64,000 nucleotides of DNA, taken from contig NZ_JAIVFP010000001.1 in the NCBI RefSeq assembly GCF_022760755.1, positions 2,894,001 to 2,958,000 of the forward strand. The letters run 5' to 3'. Shown here piece after piece: positions 49,081 through 58,951 of the stretch. Both the position numbers and the translations under genes were made by a program. Below the pieces are notes generated by a model. It searched no databases. It was not told the DNA's origin and worked only from the letters and a program-made list of their open reading frames with translations. The number at the start of each line of letters is the position of its first letter. Position 1 is the stretch's first letter. The DNA comes from Candidatus Rhodoblastus alkanivorans (GTDB taxonomy: Bacteria > Pseudomonadota > Alphaproteobacteria > Rhizobiales > Beijerinckiaceae).

Positions 49081-51735
49081 ATGAGCGGCGTCAACGAAAT
49101 CCGGTCCACTTTTCTCGATTATTTCGTCAGAAACGGCCATTCGGTTGTCCAGTCCTCGTCGCTGGTGCCGCGCAACGACCCGACGCTGATGTTCACCAAC
49201 GCCGGGATGGTTCCGTTCAAGAATGTCTTTACCGGCGCGGAAAAGCGTGATTACGTCCGCGCCACCTCGTCGCAGAAATGCGTGCGCGCGGGCGGCAAGC
49301 ACAACGATCTCGACAATGTCGGCTATACCGCCCGGCACCATACTTTCTTCGAAATGCTCGGAAACTTCTCCTTCGGAGATTATTTCAAAGAGCAGGCGAT
49401 CCTGCTCGCCTGGGACCTGATCATCAAGGAATTCGGCCTGCCCAGGGACCGGTTGCTGGTCACGGTCTATCACGACGACAACGAAGCCTTCGGCCTATGG
49501 AAAAAGATCGCGGGCTTTTCGGACGACCGGATCATTCGTATCGCGTCGAGCGACAATTTCTGGTCGATGGGCGAGACCGGCCCCTGCGGCCCCTGCTCCG
49601 AAATCTTCTATGACCAGGGCGAGGCCCTGCGCGGCGGTCCGCCCGGCAGCCCGGACGAGGACGGCGACCGTTTCCTGGAATTCTGGAATCTCGTCTTCAT
49701 GCAATATGAGCAGGTCGCGCCGGGCGAGCGCATTCCCCTGCCGCGCCCTTCGATCGACACCGGCATGGGCCTCGAACGCATCGCCGCGCTGATGCAGGGC
49801 GTCCATTCCAATTTCGATATCGACCTGTTCCGCGCCTTGATCCGCGCCGTCGCCGACGCCACAGGCGTCGATCCCGACGGGCCGATGCAGGCCAGCCATC
49901 GCATCATCGCCGACCATCTCCGCGCCTCGGCTTTCCTGGTCGCGGACGGCGTCCTGCCGGCGAACGAGGGCCGCGGCTATGTTTTGCGCCGCATCATGCG
50001 CCGCGCCATGCGCCACGCCCAGATGCTCGGCGCCCGCGATCCGCTGATGTGGCGCCTCGTTCCCGCTCTCGTGCGCGAAATGGGCGCCGCCTTTCCCGAA
50101 CTCGGGCGCGCCCAGGCGCTGATCGAGGAAACGCTGAAACTCGAAGAGACCCGCTTCCGGGTGACGCTCACGCGCGGCCTCGCCATCCTGGACGAGGAAT
50201 CCCGGAACCTCCATGAAGGCCAGAACCTCTCCGGCGACGTCGCGTTCAAGCTTTACGACACCTATGGCTTCCCGCTCGACCTCACCCAGGAGGCACTTCG
50301 CGCGCGAAAAATCGGCGTGGACAAGGATCGTTTCGACACCGCCATGGCGCGCCAGCGCGCCGAGGCCCGCAAGGCCTGGACCGGCTCCGGCGAAGCCGCC
50401 ACCGAATCCGTCTGGTTCGCGATTAAGGACAAGGTCGGCGCGACGGAATTTCTCGGCTACGAGGCCGAAAGCGCCGAAGGCATTGTCGTCGCTTTGCTGC
50501 GCGACGGCGTCGAACAGGACACGCTGAGAGCCGGCGAGAAGGGTTTTCTCGTCCTCAACCAGACGCCGTTTTATGCGGAATCGGGAGGTCAGGTCGGCGA
50601 CACGGGAATTCTTCGCGCAGGGGCGACCCGGATTCGCGTCGAGAACACCGTGAAAAAGGTCGGCGATCTTTTTGTCCACGACGTCGTCGTCGAACAGGGC
50701 GAGGTCAAAAACGGCATGGCGCTCGAACTCGAAGTCGATCACGAGCGCCGCACGGCGATCCGCGCCAACCATTCCGCGACCCACCTGCTGCATGAGGCGC
50801 TGCGCGAAGTTCTCGGCGACCATGTGGCGCAAAAAGGCTCGCTGGTGGCGCCGGACCGGCTGCGCTTCGACTTCGCCCATCCCAAGCCGGTCACCGACCA
50901 GGAGCTGGCGGAGGTCGAGGACATCGCCAATCGCGTAATTCTTGAAAACGCCCCCGTCGCGACCCGCCTTATGGCGGTGGATGAGGCGATCACGTCCGGC
51001 GCGCGCGCATTGTTCGGGGAAAAATACGGCGACGAGGTTCGCGTCGTTTCCATGGGAGCCGGCGCCCGCCACCCCTTCTCGATCGAATTGTGCGGCGGTG
51101 TCCATGTTTCGCGCACCGGAGACATCGGTCTGGTGTCGATCGTCGGCCGCAGCGCGGTCGCGGCCGGCGTGCAACGCATCGAGGCCAAGACGGGAGAGGC
51201 GGCGCGCCGCCATCTCAACGCCGAGGCGCGGGTCCTGCACGATCTGTCCGGCCTGCTGCGAGCGCCCGTGGAGGACGCCGCCGACCGGCTGTCGGCGCTT
51301 CTGGAAGAGCGCAAGAAGCTTGAGCGCGAACTGGCCGAGGCCCGCAAGAAGCTTGCTATGGGCGGCGGCGCCGCGAGCGAACAGCCCATTCAAGAAATCG
51401 CGGGCGTGAAGCTTTTCTCGCGGGCGATTTCGGGCGTCGAGATGAAAGATCTCAAGTCGCTGGCCGATGAGGCGAAGCAGTCGATCGGCTCGGGCGTTGT
51501 CGCCATCATCGGCGTCGCCGAAGACGGCCGCGCTGGCGTCGTCGTCGGCGTCACCCCCGACCTGACCAAGAAATTCAACGCCGTCGACTTCGTGCGCCTT
51601 GCGTCGGAGAAGCTCGGCGGCAAGGGCGGCGGCGGACGGCCAGACATGGCGCAGGCCGGCGGCCCAGACGGCGCCGCGGCGGACCAGGCGCTCGCGGCCA
51701 TCGCCGAAATGCTGGAGCAGCGCGCCGCCTCCTGA
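49081..51735 (+). CDS. alaS: Alanine-tRNA ligase
   Basis: An 884-residue class II synthetase with all parts: aminoacylation domain ([41 protein letters not shown]), tRNA recognition, editing domain with [12 protein letters not shown] and [13 protein letters not shown] zinc site, and a C-terminal DHHA1 domain. It charges tRNA-Ala and edits mischarged Ser or Gly. It is convergent with the moxR gene, 18 bases apart. Confidence 0.98.
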   Translation: MSGVNEIRSTFLDYFVRNGHSVVQSSSLVPRNDPTLMFTNAGMVPFKNVFTGAEKRDYVRATSSQKCVRAGGKHNDLDNVGYTARHHTFFEMLGNFSFGDYFKEQAILLAWDLIIKEFGLPRDRLLVTVYHDDNEAFGLWKKIAGFSDDRIIRIASSDNFWSMGETGPCGPCSEIFYDQGEALRGGPPGSPDEDGDRFLEFWNLVFMQYEQVAPGERIPLPRPSIDTGMGLERIAALMQGVHSNFDIDLFRALIRAVADATGVDPDGPMQASHRIIADHLRASAFLVADGVLPANEGRGYVLRRIMRRAMRHAQMLGARDPLMWRLVPALVREMGAAFPELGRAQALIEETLKLEETRFRVTLTRGLAILDEESRNLHEGQNLSGDVAFKLYDTYGFPLDLTQEALRARKIGVDKDRFDTAMARQRAEARKAWTGSGEAATESVWFAIKDKVGATEFLGYEAESAEGIVVALLRDGVEQDTLRAGEKGFLVLNQTPFYAESGGQVGDTGILRAGATRIRVENTVKKVGDLFVHDVVVEQGEVKNGMALELEVDHERRTAIRANHSATHLLHEALREVLGDHVAQKGSLVAPDRLRFDFAHPKPVTDQELAEVEDIANRVILENAPVATRLMAVDEAITSGARALFGEKYGDEVRVVSMGAGARHPFSIELCGGVHVSRTGDIGLVSIVGRSAVAAGVQRIEAKTGEAARRHLNAEARVLHDLSGLLRAPVEDAADRLSALLEERKKLERELAEARKKLAMGGGAASEQPIQEIAGVKLFSRAISGVEMKDLKSLADEAKQSIGSGVVAIIGVAEDGRAGVVVGVTPDLTKKFNAVDFVRLASEKLGGKGGGGRPDMAQAGGPDGAAADQALAAIAEMLEQRAAS

Positions 51736-51753
51736 CGAGGTCTCGCCGCCGGA

Positions 51754-52605
51754 TCAGCGATGCTCGCGACGATGCAGGAAGGCGAGCCGCTCGAACAGAT
51801 GCACGTCCTGCTCGTTCTTGAGCAGGGCGCCATGCAGCGGCGGAATGAGCTTGGACGTATCGCTCTCGCGCAATTGCTCGGGCGTGATGTCCTCGCTCAG
51901 CAGCAGCTTCAGCCAATCGAGCAATTCCGAGGTTGAGGGCTTCTTCTTGAGGCCGGGAACCTCGCGCATCTGGAAGAACAGACGCAACGCCTCTTCGACG
52001 AGATTTTTCTTCAGGCCTGGGAAATGCGCGGCGACAATGGCCTCCATCGTCGGCTTGTCGGGAAATTTTATGTAATGGAAGAAACACCGCCGCAGGAAGG
52101 CGTCGGGGAGTTCCTTCTCATTGTTCGAAGTGATGATGACGAGCGGGCGCCGCGTGGCGCGCACCGTTTCGCCCGTCTCGTAAACGTGGAACTCCATGCG
52201 GTCGAGTTCGAGTAGAAGGTCGTTGGGAAATTCGATATCGGCCTTGTCGATCTCATCGATCAGCAGCACCAGCCGCTCGTCGGCGGCGAAGGCCTCCCAC
52301 AATTTGCCGCGCTTGATGTAATGGGCGATGTCTGCGACGCGCGGATCGCCGAGCTGCGAATCCCGCAAGCGAGAAACGGCGTCATATTCGTAGAGACCCT
52401 GCTGCGCCCGCGTGGTCGATTTGATGTGCCACGACAGCAGACGCGCCGATAGCGCACGGGCCACCTCCTCCGCGAGCACCGTCTTGCCCGTGCCCGGCTC
52501 CCCCTTCACCAGCAGCGGCCGCTCGAGCGTCAGCGCCGCATTGACCGCAACCTGCAAGTCCCTGGTCGCCACATAGGTGCTCGATCCCGCAAAACGCTTG
52601 TCCAT
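51754..52605 (-). CDS. MoxR-family AAA ATPase
   Basis: A 283-residue AAA ATPase: Walker A VKGEPGTGKTVLAEE, Walker B LVLLIDEIDKADIEFPNDLLLELD, sensor 1 IITSNNEKELPDAFLRRC. MoxR proteins act as chaperones for metal-cofactor or multi-protein assembly with partner VWA proteins. A CoxE-like VWA gene lies 1.5 kb away on the opposite strand, separated by an outer-membrane protein gene. The ATG at 52605 gives the typical MDKRFAGSSTYVATRDLQ start. Confidence 0.93.
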   Translation of the reverse strand: MDKRFAGSSTYVATRDLQVAVNAALTLERPLLVKGEPGTGKTVLAEEVARALSARLLSWHIKSTTRAQQGLYEYDAVSRLRDSQLGDPRVADIAHYIKRGKLWEAFAADERLVLLIDEIDKADIEFPNDLLLELDRMEFHVYETGETVRATRRPLVIITSNNEKELPDAFLRRCFFHYIKFPDKPTMEAIVAAHFPGLKKNLVEEALRLFFQMREVPGLKKKPSTSELLDWLKLLLSEDITPEQLRESDTSKLIPPLHGALLKNEQDVHLFERLAFLHRREHR

Positions 52606-53029
52606 TGACCACCCTTCGCCATGCGCCCGCAGCCGGACCGGAGGGCCACTTTGGCGCCGCAACAAGCGCTGGGCAAGCGGACGATCCGGCGCAAGCCGAT
52701 TCGCGGCGCGCTCAAACCGCGATCGACGATCCGGCGGCGACAAAGCCCCCTACTTTCGAACGACATATCGTGAGTTGCACATGTTGCGACGCCACACTCA
52801 TGCAAAAAAATGTGACATTTCTACAACTCAGGGCGATTGAATAACCCAAAATGGCGGAAACGTGGCCGGTGTGTCGCTCGGGTCCTATCCGAACGGGACT
52901 CGGTTTGCTTAACCTGTAGCCCTCGGATCACCCGTGCGAACGATATTGCGGTCTCCACCGAATACGCGGCACGGGAACGAAGTAAAATGCGTTTTCTTAG
53001 TAGCAGAAGCCCTCGGGAGGGGTATTCGA
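52606..53029. other. Divergent control region between moxR and the outer-membrane protein gene
   Basis: No gene is supported. The region 52740-52860 is less GC-rich and likely holds both promoters. A leader of about 150 bases precedes the outer-membrane protein gene, ending in a very strong GGGAGGGG ribosome site. A TTAACC half-site of CtrA type is near 52908 without a partner. Confidence 0.45.
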
Positions 53030-53977
53030 ATGAACTTCAAGGCTAAACTCATTGGCGCCGCCATGGGCGCTCTCGGGCTCTGCGGCGTGAGCACCGCGGC
53101 GCTCGCCGGCTCCACCAACCCGCCGGGCGAGCGCGCCGGCCTCGACCTCGCGACCCCGCTGCCGGAAGGCGTCTACTTCGTGAACATCACGGGCGTGGGC
53201 AACTGGCGCGACGCGGTCACGGGCGCCGATTCGAACTTCTCGTACAACGTTCCGATCGTCGCCTGGTCGACGCCCTGGAACATCCTCGGCGGCCACGTCC
53301 AGTTGCTCGTCGCCGCGCCTGAACTGATGGCCGGCGAAAACTATGCTGACCCGCTCGCGCCCGGCTTCCGCAACAGCTTCTTCGCCCAGGCGATTTACAA
53401 TCCCTTCGTCGCCGGTCAGTTGGCCTGGAATTTCGGCAACGGCTTCAGCGTTTCGTATTTGGCGGGCGCCTATATCGGTATTTCCGACGCCGGCAACTTC
53501 AACAACGCTTTCGACCGCACCACCTTCCACCAGCAACTGGCTCTCGCCTATCATGGCGGCGGCTGGAACGCGACCGCCAACTTGATGCTCGGCATCCTCG
53601 GCAACCAGGGCTCATGCTATGCCTTCGGCCCCGTCCCGAGCTGCCAAAACAACGACTATTTCAACTATGACCTCGCCCTGACCCACACCTTCGGCAAGTG
53701 GGAATTCGGTATGGTCGCCTTTGGTTCGACCGATTTCGGCGGCTACGGCGCCGGCTGGAACGCGTCCGGCATTTATCATGCTGCTTACGCGGAGCAGTCC
53801 CAGTTCGCCCTCGGTGGTCTGATGGGCTACAACTTCGGCCCGGTCATCACCCAGTTCATCGTGTCGACCGACGTCGCCACCTCGAACTACAACAACAAGC
53901 AGACCCAGTTCCTGGCTCACGTGATCATCCCGATCTGGAACCCGGAAACCCCGAAGGTCGTGACCGCCAAGTACTGA
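53030..53977 (+). CDS. Outer-membrane beta-barrel protein, MetA-pathway phenol-degradation family type
   Basis: A 315-residue exported protein. A signal peptide (MNFKAKLIGAAMGALGLCGVSTAALAG) is followed by alternating beta-strand-like segments rich in Gly, Tyr, Trp and Asn (YNPFVAGQLAWNFGNGFSVSYLAGAYIG) and a C-terminal barrel end with aromatic residue (TAKY). It resembles the transporter family annotated as 'MetA-pathway of phenol degradation', which are outer-membrane proteins of mostly unproven function. The very strong ribosome site and regular codon use suggest high expression. It has its own terminator. Confidence 0.8.
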   Translation: MNFKAKLIGAAMGALGLCGVSTAALAGSTNPPGERAGLDLATPLPEGVYFVNITGVGNWRDAVTGADSNFSYNVPIVAWSTPWNILGGHVQLLVAAPELMAGENYADPLAPGFRNSFFAQAIYNPFVAGQLAWNFGNGFSVSYLAGAYIGISDAGNFNNAFDRTTFHQQLALAYHGGGWNATANLMLGILGNQGSCYAFGPVPSCQNNDYFNYDLALTHTFGKWEFGMVAFGSTDFGGYGAGWNASGIYHAAYAEQSQFALGGLMGYNFGPVITQFIVSTDVATSNYNNKQTQFLAHVIIPIWNPETPKVVTAKY

Positions 53978-54018
53978 TATCCTGATCAGTCTGGCCGATC
54001 CTCGGATCTGCAAATTAC

Positions 54019-54055
54019 GCCGACGATGGCCCGCCATCGTCGGCTTTTCCTTTTT
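54019..54055 (+). terminator. Intrinsic terminator of the outer-membrane protein gene
   Basis: GCCGACGATGGC (54019-54030) and GCCATCGTCGGC (54033-54044) form a perfect 12-base inverted repeat (inner bases open as the loop), followed by TTTTCCTTTTT. Confidence 0.92.
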
Positions 54056-54153
54056 GCGCATTGGTACGACAGCGCGTCAGGTCCCGCCCTTTTCCTCGCC
54101 GGACCGATCCATTAACCTGGCAACGAAAGCCGACGCGCTCCGGGCTCCATCGC

Positions 54154-55329
54154 ATGCTGATCAATTTCTTCACTTCACTGCGCGAGGCGCAAATCCCGGT
54201 CTCGCTGCGCGAATATCTCACCCTGTGCGAGGCCCTGTCGCGAGATCTAGCCGACAAATCGGTCGAGGAATTCTATTTCCTCGCCCGCTCTTGCCTGGTG
54301 AAGGACGAACGCAATCTCGACAAGTTCGACCGCGTGTTCGGCCAGGTTTTCAATGGCCTCGAATCGGGCGCCGATATGGTCGAGAAAGCGGAAATTCCTG
54401 CGGAATGGCTGAAGCAGTTGGCGGAAAAATTCCTCACCGAGGAGGAAAAGAAAGAGATTGCGGCGCTCGGCTGGGACAAGCTGATGGAGACCCTGAAAAA
54501 GCGCCTCGAAGAACAGAATGGACGCCACCAGGGCGGCAATAAATGGATCGGGACCGCCGGAACCTCGCCCTTCGGCGCCTATGGCTATAATCCGGAAGGC
54601 GTCCGCATCGGCCAGGACGGCAACAGGAATTTTCGCGCGGTCAAAGTGTGGGACAAGCGCGAGTTCAAGGATCTCGACGGGGCCGAGGAGCTGGGGCCGC
54701 GCAACGTCAAACTGGCGCTGCGTCGCTTGCGGAAGCTCGCGCGCACCGGCGCCGCCGACGAGTTGGACCTGGAGAGCACCATCGGGGCCACCGCCCGGCA
54801 GGGCTATCTCGACGTCAAGATGCGCCCCGAGCGCCGCAACGCCGTCAAGGTTCTGCTATTGCTGGACATCGGCGGATCGATGGACTGGCACATCCAGCAG
54901 GTCGAGGAGCTGTTCGCTGCGGCGCGCAGCGAATTCAAGCATCTCGAACATTTCTATTTCCACAATTGCCTCTATGAAAGCGTGTGGAAGGACAATCGGC
55001 GCCGCCATTCGGAACGGGTCGCGACCTGGGACCTGCTCCACACTTTTCCCCATGATTACAAGCTCATCTTTGTCGGCGACGCCGCGATGAGCCCCTATGA
55101 GATCGTCATGGCGGGCGGCTCGGTCGAACATCACAACGCCGAAGCGGGCAACGTCTGGCTCGAACGGGCGTTAGCGTGCTGGCCGCACGCGGTCTGGCTC
55201 AACCCGACGCCGGAATCCCATTGGGCCTATACCCAATCGATCGGCATGGTCCAGCGCATCATCGAAAACCGCATGTTTCCCCTGACGCTGGAAGGCATTG
55301 ACGCGGCGATGAAGGAATTGGCCCGCTAA
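54154..55329 (+). CDS. VWA domain protein of CoxE type
   Basis: A 391-residue soluble protein with the CoxE layout: N-terminal helical part (MLINFFTSLREAQIPVSLREYLTLCEAL), a middle linker (HQGGNKWIGTAGTSPFGAYGYNPEG) and a C-terminal VWA domain (VKVLLLLDIGGSMDWHIQQVEELF, FVGDAAMSPYEIV). VWA partners of MoxR ATPases help insert metal cofactors or mature enzymes. The metal site reads DIGGS instead of the canonical DxSxS, so the first Ser is replaced by Gly, as in related CoxE-like proteins. The MoxR gene is on the other strand with an outer-membrane gene between them. Confidence 0.9.
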   Translation: MLINFFTSLREAQIPVSLREYLTLCEALSRDLADKSVEEFYFLARSCLVKDERNLDKFDRVFGQVFNGLESGADMVEKAEIPAEWLKQLAEKFLTEEEKKEIAALGWDKLMETLKKRLEEQNGRHQGGNKWIGTAGTSPFGAYGYNPEGVRIGQDGNRNFRAVKVWDKREFKDLDGAEELGPRNVKLALRRLRKLARTGAADELDLESTIGATARQGYLDVKMRPERRNAVKVLLLLDIGGSMDWHIQQVEELFAAARSEFKHLEHFYFHNCLYESVWKDNRRRHSERVATWDLLHTFPHDYKLIFVGDAAMSPYEIVMAGGSVEHHNAEAGNVWLERALACWPHAVWLNPTPESHWAYTQSIGMVQRIIENRMFPLTLEGIDAAMKELAR

Positions 55330-55342
55330 ATCGGGAGCTCGT

Positions 55343-56557
55343 TCATTTGTTGCCTTCGGCCGCCGGCGCGTTAACAGCCTTCGACGGCGGCTCCGCCGCA
55401 GGCGTTGGCGTCGGCTGCGGCGCCTTCTCGGCCTTCGGCGTCTCCACGCCGAGCGCCTTCAGTCCGGCAACCGCGCCAAAATATTCGACGAAATTTTTGG
55501 GGCAAATGTCCGTCGCCTGACGCCAATGGGCTGCCGCCTCGTCACGCGCCTTTTTCGCCAACAGCCCGGCGCCGAGATAGAATTGCGCCTCGCAACGGTT
55601 CCCCGGCGTCCTGGCGACGGCGAGGAGCTTTTCGGCGTCAATCGCCCCGAGATCATATTGCACGACCGGCCAGGGCCAGGCGCCGTGCGAAAAGTTCGCC
55701 GCATGTTTCTTGAGCGCAGCCTTCTCTGCCGCCCCTTCACCAGCGAGGAAAAGCCACAGCGCGGGATAGGCGTTGCTCGGATCGAGCTTGAGCGCCTGCC
55801 GCCACGTCTCGCCCGCCTTGGCCTTGTCGCCCTTGAGATAGAAGGCGACGCCGCGATTGAAGACGGTGAAGGCGTCCTTGGGCGCGAGCGCGGTCGCCTT
55901 ATCGTAATCCGCGATCGCCTTGTCCGGCTCGCCCTTGGCGAGCCATGCGCCGGCGCGTTCAACATAGGCGTTCGCGCTGCCGCCATTGAGTGCGACCGCC
56001 CGGTCGTAATCGGCCAGCGCCTTGTCGGTCTCACCTTTGGCGAGCAGGAGATTGCCGCGATCGGAGAAGATCGCCGCGTTCTTGGCGCCAAGCTCCACCG
56101 CCTTGTCGAAATCGGCCAGGGCCTTGTCGCTGGCGCCGCCGTCCTGCTCGATCATGCCTCGCGCCTGAAAGGCGACCGCATTCTTGCCGTCGAGCGCGAT
56201 CGCCTTGTCGCAGTCCAGCAGCGCGTTGTCGCGCTGGCCGAGCCGGAACAAGGCGAAACAGCGGTTGGAATAGGCCCAGGCGATCTCCTCGCCCTTCCAA
56301 TGGCCGGACCGGATCAGTACGCCGCAAGCTTTGGCGCGCGTCTGGGCGTCGCTCTTGCCGCCGGCGTCGGCGCAAGCCTCGGCCGCCGCCGATTGCCTTT
56401 TGGTTTGCGTTTCGGGAAGGATGCGCGGAACCATCAGATTCAGCAGGGGATCGTGCTGAGGGCCCCCGATCTCGCCTGACGGCGCATTTTGCGCGAACGC
56501 GACGCCGCACGAACCGATCGCCCCCACAATGGCCAGAAGCCAAACCGGAAATTTCAT
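55343..56557 (-). CDS. Exported TPR-repeat protein
   Basis: A 404-residue protein with a signal peptide (MKFPVWLLAIVGAIGSCGVAFAQ) and at least six tetratricopeptide repeats with the recurring ADYDKA or ADFDKAVEL pattern (GNLLLAKGETDKALADYDRAVAL, GAWLAKGEPDKAIADYDKATAL). It ends in a Pro/Ala-rich tail. TPRs mediate protein contacts, here in the periplasm; partner unknown. A GGGGGGAAGG site precedes the ATG. It is convergent with the VWA gene. Confidence 0.87.
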   Translation of the reverse strand: MKFPVWLLAIVGAIGSCGVAFAQNAPSGEIGGPQHDPLLNLMVPRILPETQTKRQSAAAEACADAGGKSDAQTRAKACGVLIRSGHWKGEEIAWAYSNRCFALFRLGQRDNALLDCDKAIALDGKNAVAFQARGMIEQDGGASDKALADFDKAVELGAKNAAIFSDRGNLLLAKGETDKALADYDRAVALNGGSANAYVERAGAWLAKGEPDKAIADYDKATALAPKDAFTVFNRGVAFYLKGDKAKAGETWRQALKLDPSNAYPALWLFLAGEGAAEKAALKKHAANFSHGAWPWPVVQYDLGAIDAEKLLAVARTPGNRCEAQFYLGAGLLAKKARDEAAAHWRQATDICPKNFVEYFGAVAGLKALGVETPKAEKAPQPTPTPAAEPPSKAVNAPAAEGNK

Positions 56558-56706
56558 CCTTCCCCCCGCGGCGCCTGAATGCCTCGATTCGTCCGAGTTG
56601 ATCAGCGTTAACGCATCGTTGGCCGGCGAAAAAGCCAAATTTTGGGCGAAGGCAGCGCCCGCCGAGCTATTGCCAGCCTGTCAAAAAGCGGTGCTAATTA
56701 TGGCCT

Positions 56707-57204
56707 ATGCGCCGCCTCATTCTCTTCCGCCATGCCGAAGCCGTCCATTCCTCCCGCTATCGCGACCACGAAAGGCCGTTGACCGACGCCGGCCGCAAGG
56801 ACGCCGCCCGCGCCGGGGCGCGGCTGGCGGACTCCGCCTTGTCCATCGACCTCGTCCTGGTTTCCGATTCGCAGCGGACCCGCGAGACCTGGGACCTCGC
56901 CGGAGCCGCGCTGAAAGAGGCGCCGGAGGCCCGGCTCGAAAAGAAGCTTTACGAGGCCGAACGCCGCGACCTGATGAATCTGGCGCGCGAACAGCCGGAT
57001 TCGGTAAAGACTTTAATCCTTGTCGGCCATAATCCGTCCATCGCGGAATTCGGCGTCCATTTCGCCGGGCGCGGCGAGCGCGAGGCGCTCAAACGGCTGG
57101 GCAAGGGTTTTCCCACCAGCGCGATCGCCGTCTTCGAGCTGGATGGCGTCGAATGGCGCAAATTGCGCTGGGGCGACGGCGACCTCGTCCATTTCTGGGC
57201 CTGA
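56707..57204 (+). CDS. SixA-like histidine phosphatase
   Basis: A 165-residue phosphoglycerate-mutase-superfamily protein with the RHG-type motif LFRHAEAVH (RHA), LVSDSQRTRET and the second catalytic His in LVGHNPSIAEF. SixA in E. coli removes phosphate from histidine-containing phosphotransfer domains; other members act on small phosphates. With many phosphorelay genes in the window the SixA role is attractive but not shown. It lies ahead of ycjX with a 260-base AT-rich gap. Confidence 0.87.
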   Translation: MRRLILFRHAEAVHSSRYRDHERPLTDAGRKDAARAGARLADSALSIDLVLVSDSQRTRETWDLAGAALKEAPEARLEKKLYEAERRDLMNLAREQPDSVKTLILVGHNPSIAEFGVHFAGRGEREALKRLGKGFPTSAIAVFELDGVEWRKLRWGDGDLVHFWA

Positions 57205-57463
57205 GCTTCAGCCAAAACGCCAAAGCTAAACACTCACTTCATGATATTTTTTACGATAAATCATACATTTGTGATTAATAATTCGATACAAGGATTAGGT
57301 GTGCGACGCGAAAGTTGAACGATATCGTGACAGCTCCTGTTTTCTTGATGTTTTTTCCAATTCTCCCCTTTTCTCGCGACGAATTCGGCGCCGACCGCCT
57401 ATTCTTTCGACCATTCGTCCCTAAATTCGGCAAAGGTTCAGCCTGAACCCTTCGGAGCCCGCC

Positions 57464-58951
57464 TTGTCCGCCCTGACCACGTTTTTCAGCGAAGCCCGCA
57501 ACAGCGCCGCCAATGTCGCGGAGCTGATGTCGCGCGGCCGGGGCTTGAGGCTCGGCGTCACCGGCCTGTCGCGCGCCGGCAAGACCGTCTTCATCACCGC
57601 CCTCGCCCAGCAGCTCACCACTTTGGCGAATGTCGCCGCCGAAGGCCGCAAGAACCCCCTGCCCGTGTTCCGCCTCGCCGCCGAGGGCCGGCTCATCTCC
57701 GGCCGGCTGGAGCCGCAGCCGGACGACAATGTGGCGCGCTTCGCCTTCGAGGATCATGTCGCCGCCTTGACCGGGCCGGACCGCCATTGGCCGCAATCGA
57801 CCCGGCAAATCTCGGAACTCCGGCTGCGGCTCGATTTCGAGCAGCGGACCGGCTTTCGCCACGGCCCGTCGTCCTTCGTCATCGACATTGTCGATTATCC
57901 CGGAGAATGGCTGCTCGACCTGCCTTTGCTCGAAAAATCCTATGCGGAATGGTCGCGCGAGACTTATCAAGCCAGCGCCGGGGCGGCGCGGGCGCCGCTC
58001 GCCGCCGAATGGCGCGGCTTTTGCGTGGGGCTCGACCCCGCCGCCCCGGCCGACGAGGCCGTCGCGCGGCGCGCGACCGAACTTTTCACGGCCTATCTGA
58101 AGGCGGCGCGCGCCGAGACTTATGCTCTCTCCACCCTGCCGCCGGGCCGTTTTCTCATGCCGGGCGACCTCGAAGGCTCGCCCGCCCTCACTTTCGCCCC
58201 CCTGCCTCTGCCCGAGGACCATTCCATCGCCTCGGGCACGCTCGCGGCGATGATGGAGCGGCGCTACGAGGCCTATAAGAGCCATATCGTAAAGCCGTTC
58301 TTCCGCGATCATTTCGCGCGGCTCGACCGCCAGATCGTGCTGGTGGACGCGCTCGCGGCGCTCAATTCCGGCCCGGCCGCCCTGCGCGACCTCCAGCATG
58401 CGCTCGACGAGGTGCTCGCCGCCTTTCGCGTCGGGCGCCGCAATACGCTGACCCGCCTGTTCCGGCCGAAAATCGACAAAATCCTGGTCGCGGCGACCAA
58501 GGCGGACCATCTCCATCATCTCAGCCACGACCGGCTGGAAGCGATTTTGCGGCAAGTGACCGCCCGCGCCATTGCCCGCGCCGATTTCTCTGGCGCCAAA
58601 GTGGACGTCATCGCCCTCGCCGCCATGCGCGCCACGCGCGAGGCCGCCGTGCGGCGCGGAAGGGAAACCCTCGACGCCATCGTCGGCACGCCGATGGCCG
58701 GCGAAAAAATCGACGGGGAAGTCTTCGACGGCCAGACCGAGGCGGCGATCTTCCCCGGCCAATTGCCGGCCGACCCGCGCGAGGCTTTTCGCGGCGACGG
58801 CATCGCCGTGCCGGAGGCCGAGGCCGATGTCCGCTTCCTGCGCTTCCGCCCGCCGGTCCCAACCTTCGGGGCGGATGGCGAGCCGTTGCCGGCGCCCCAT
58901 ATCAGACTCGACCGCGCCTGCCAGTTCCTGTTCGGAGACCGGCTGTCATGA
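57464..58951 (+). CDS. ycjX: YcjX family GTP-binding protein
   Basis: A 495-residue DUF463/YcjX protein with a P-loop (LGVTGLSRAGKTVFITALAQQL), the FVIDIVDYPGEWLLDLPLL segment resembling a G3 DxPG motif, and KILVAATKADHLHH like the G4 TKAD motif. YcjX is a stress-induced GTPase-like protein of unknown exact role, always paired with YcjF. The TTG start is preceded by GGAG at six bases. Its stop overlaps the ycjF start (ATGA). Confidence 0.92.
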   Translation: MSALTTFFSEARNSAANVAELMSRGRGLRLGVTGLSRAGKTVFITALAQQLTTLANVAAEGRKNPLPVFRLAAEGRLISGRLEPQPDDNVARFAFEDHVAALTGPDRHWPQSTRQISELRLRLDFEQRTGFRHGPSSFVIDIVDYPGEWLLDLPLLEKSYAEWSRETYQASAGAARAPLAAEWRGFCVGLDPAAPADEAVARRATELFTAYLKAARAETYALSTLPPGRFLMPGDLEGSPALTFAPLPLPEDHSIASGTLAAMMERRYEAYKSHIVKPFFRDHFARLDRQIVLVDALAALNSGPAALRDLQHALDEVLAAFRVGRRNTLTRLFRPKIDKILVAATKADHLHHLSHDRLEAILRQVTARAIARADFSGAKVDVIALAAMRATREAAVRRGRETLDAIVGTPMAGEKIDGEVFDGQTEAAIFPGQLPADPREAFRGDGIAVPEAEADVRFLRFRPPVPTFGADGEPLPAPHIRLDRACQFLFGDRLS

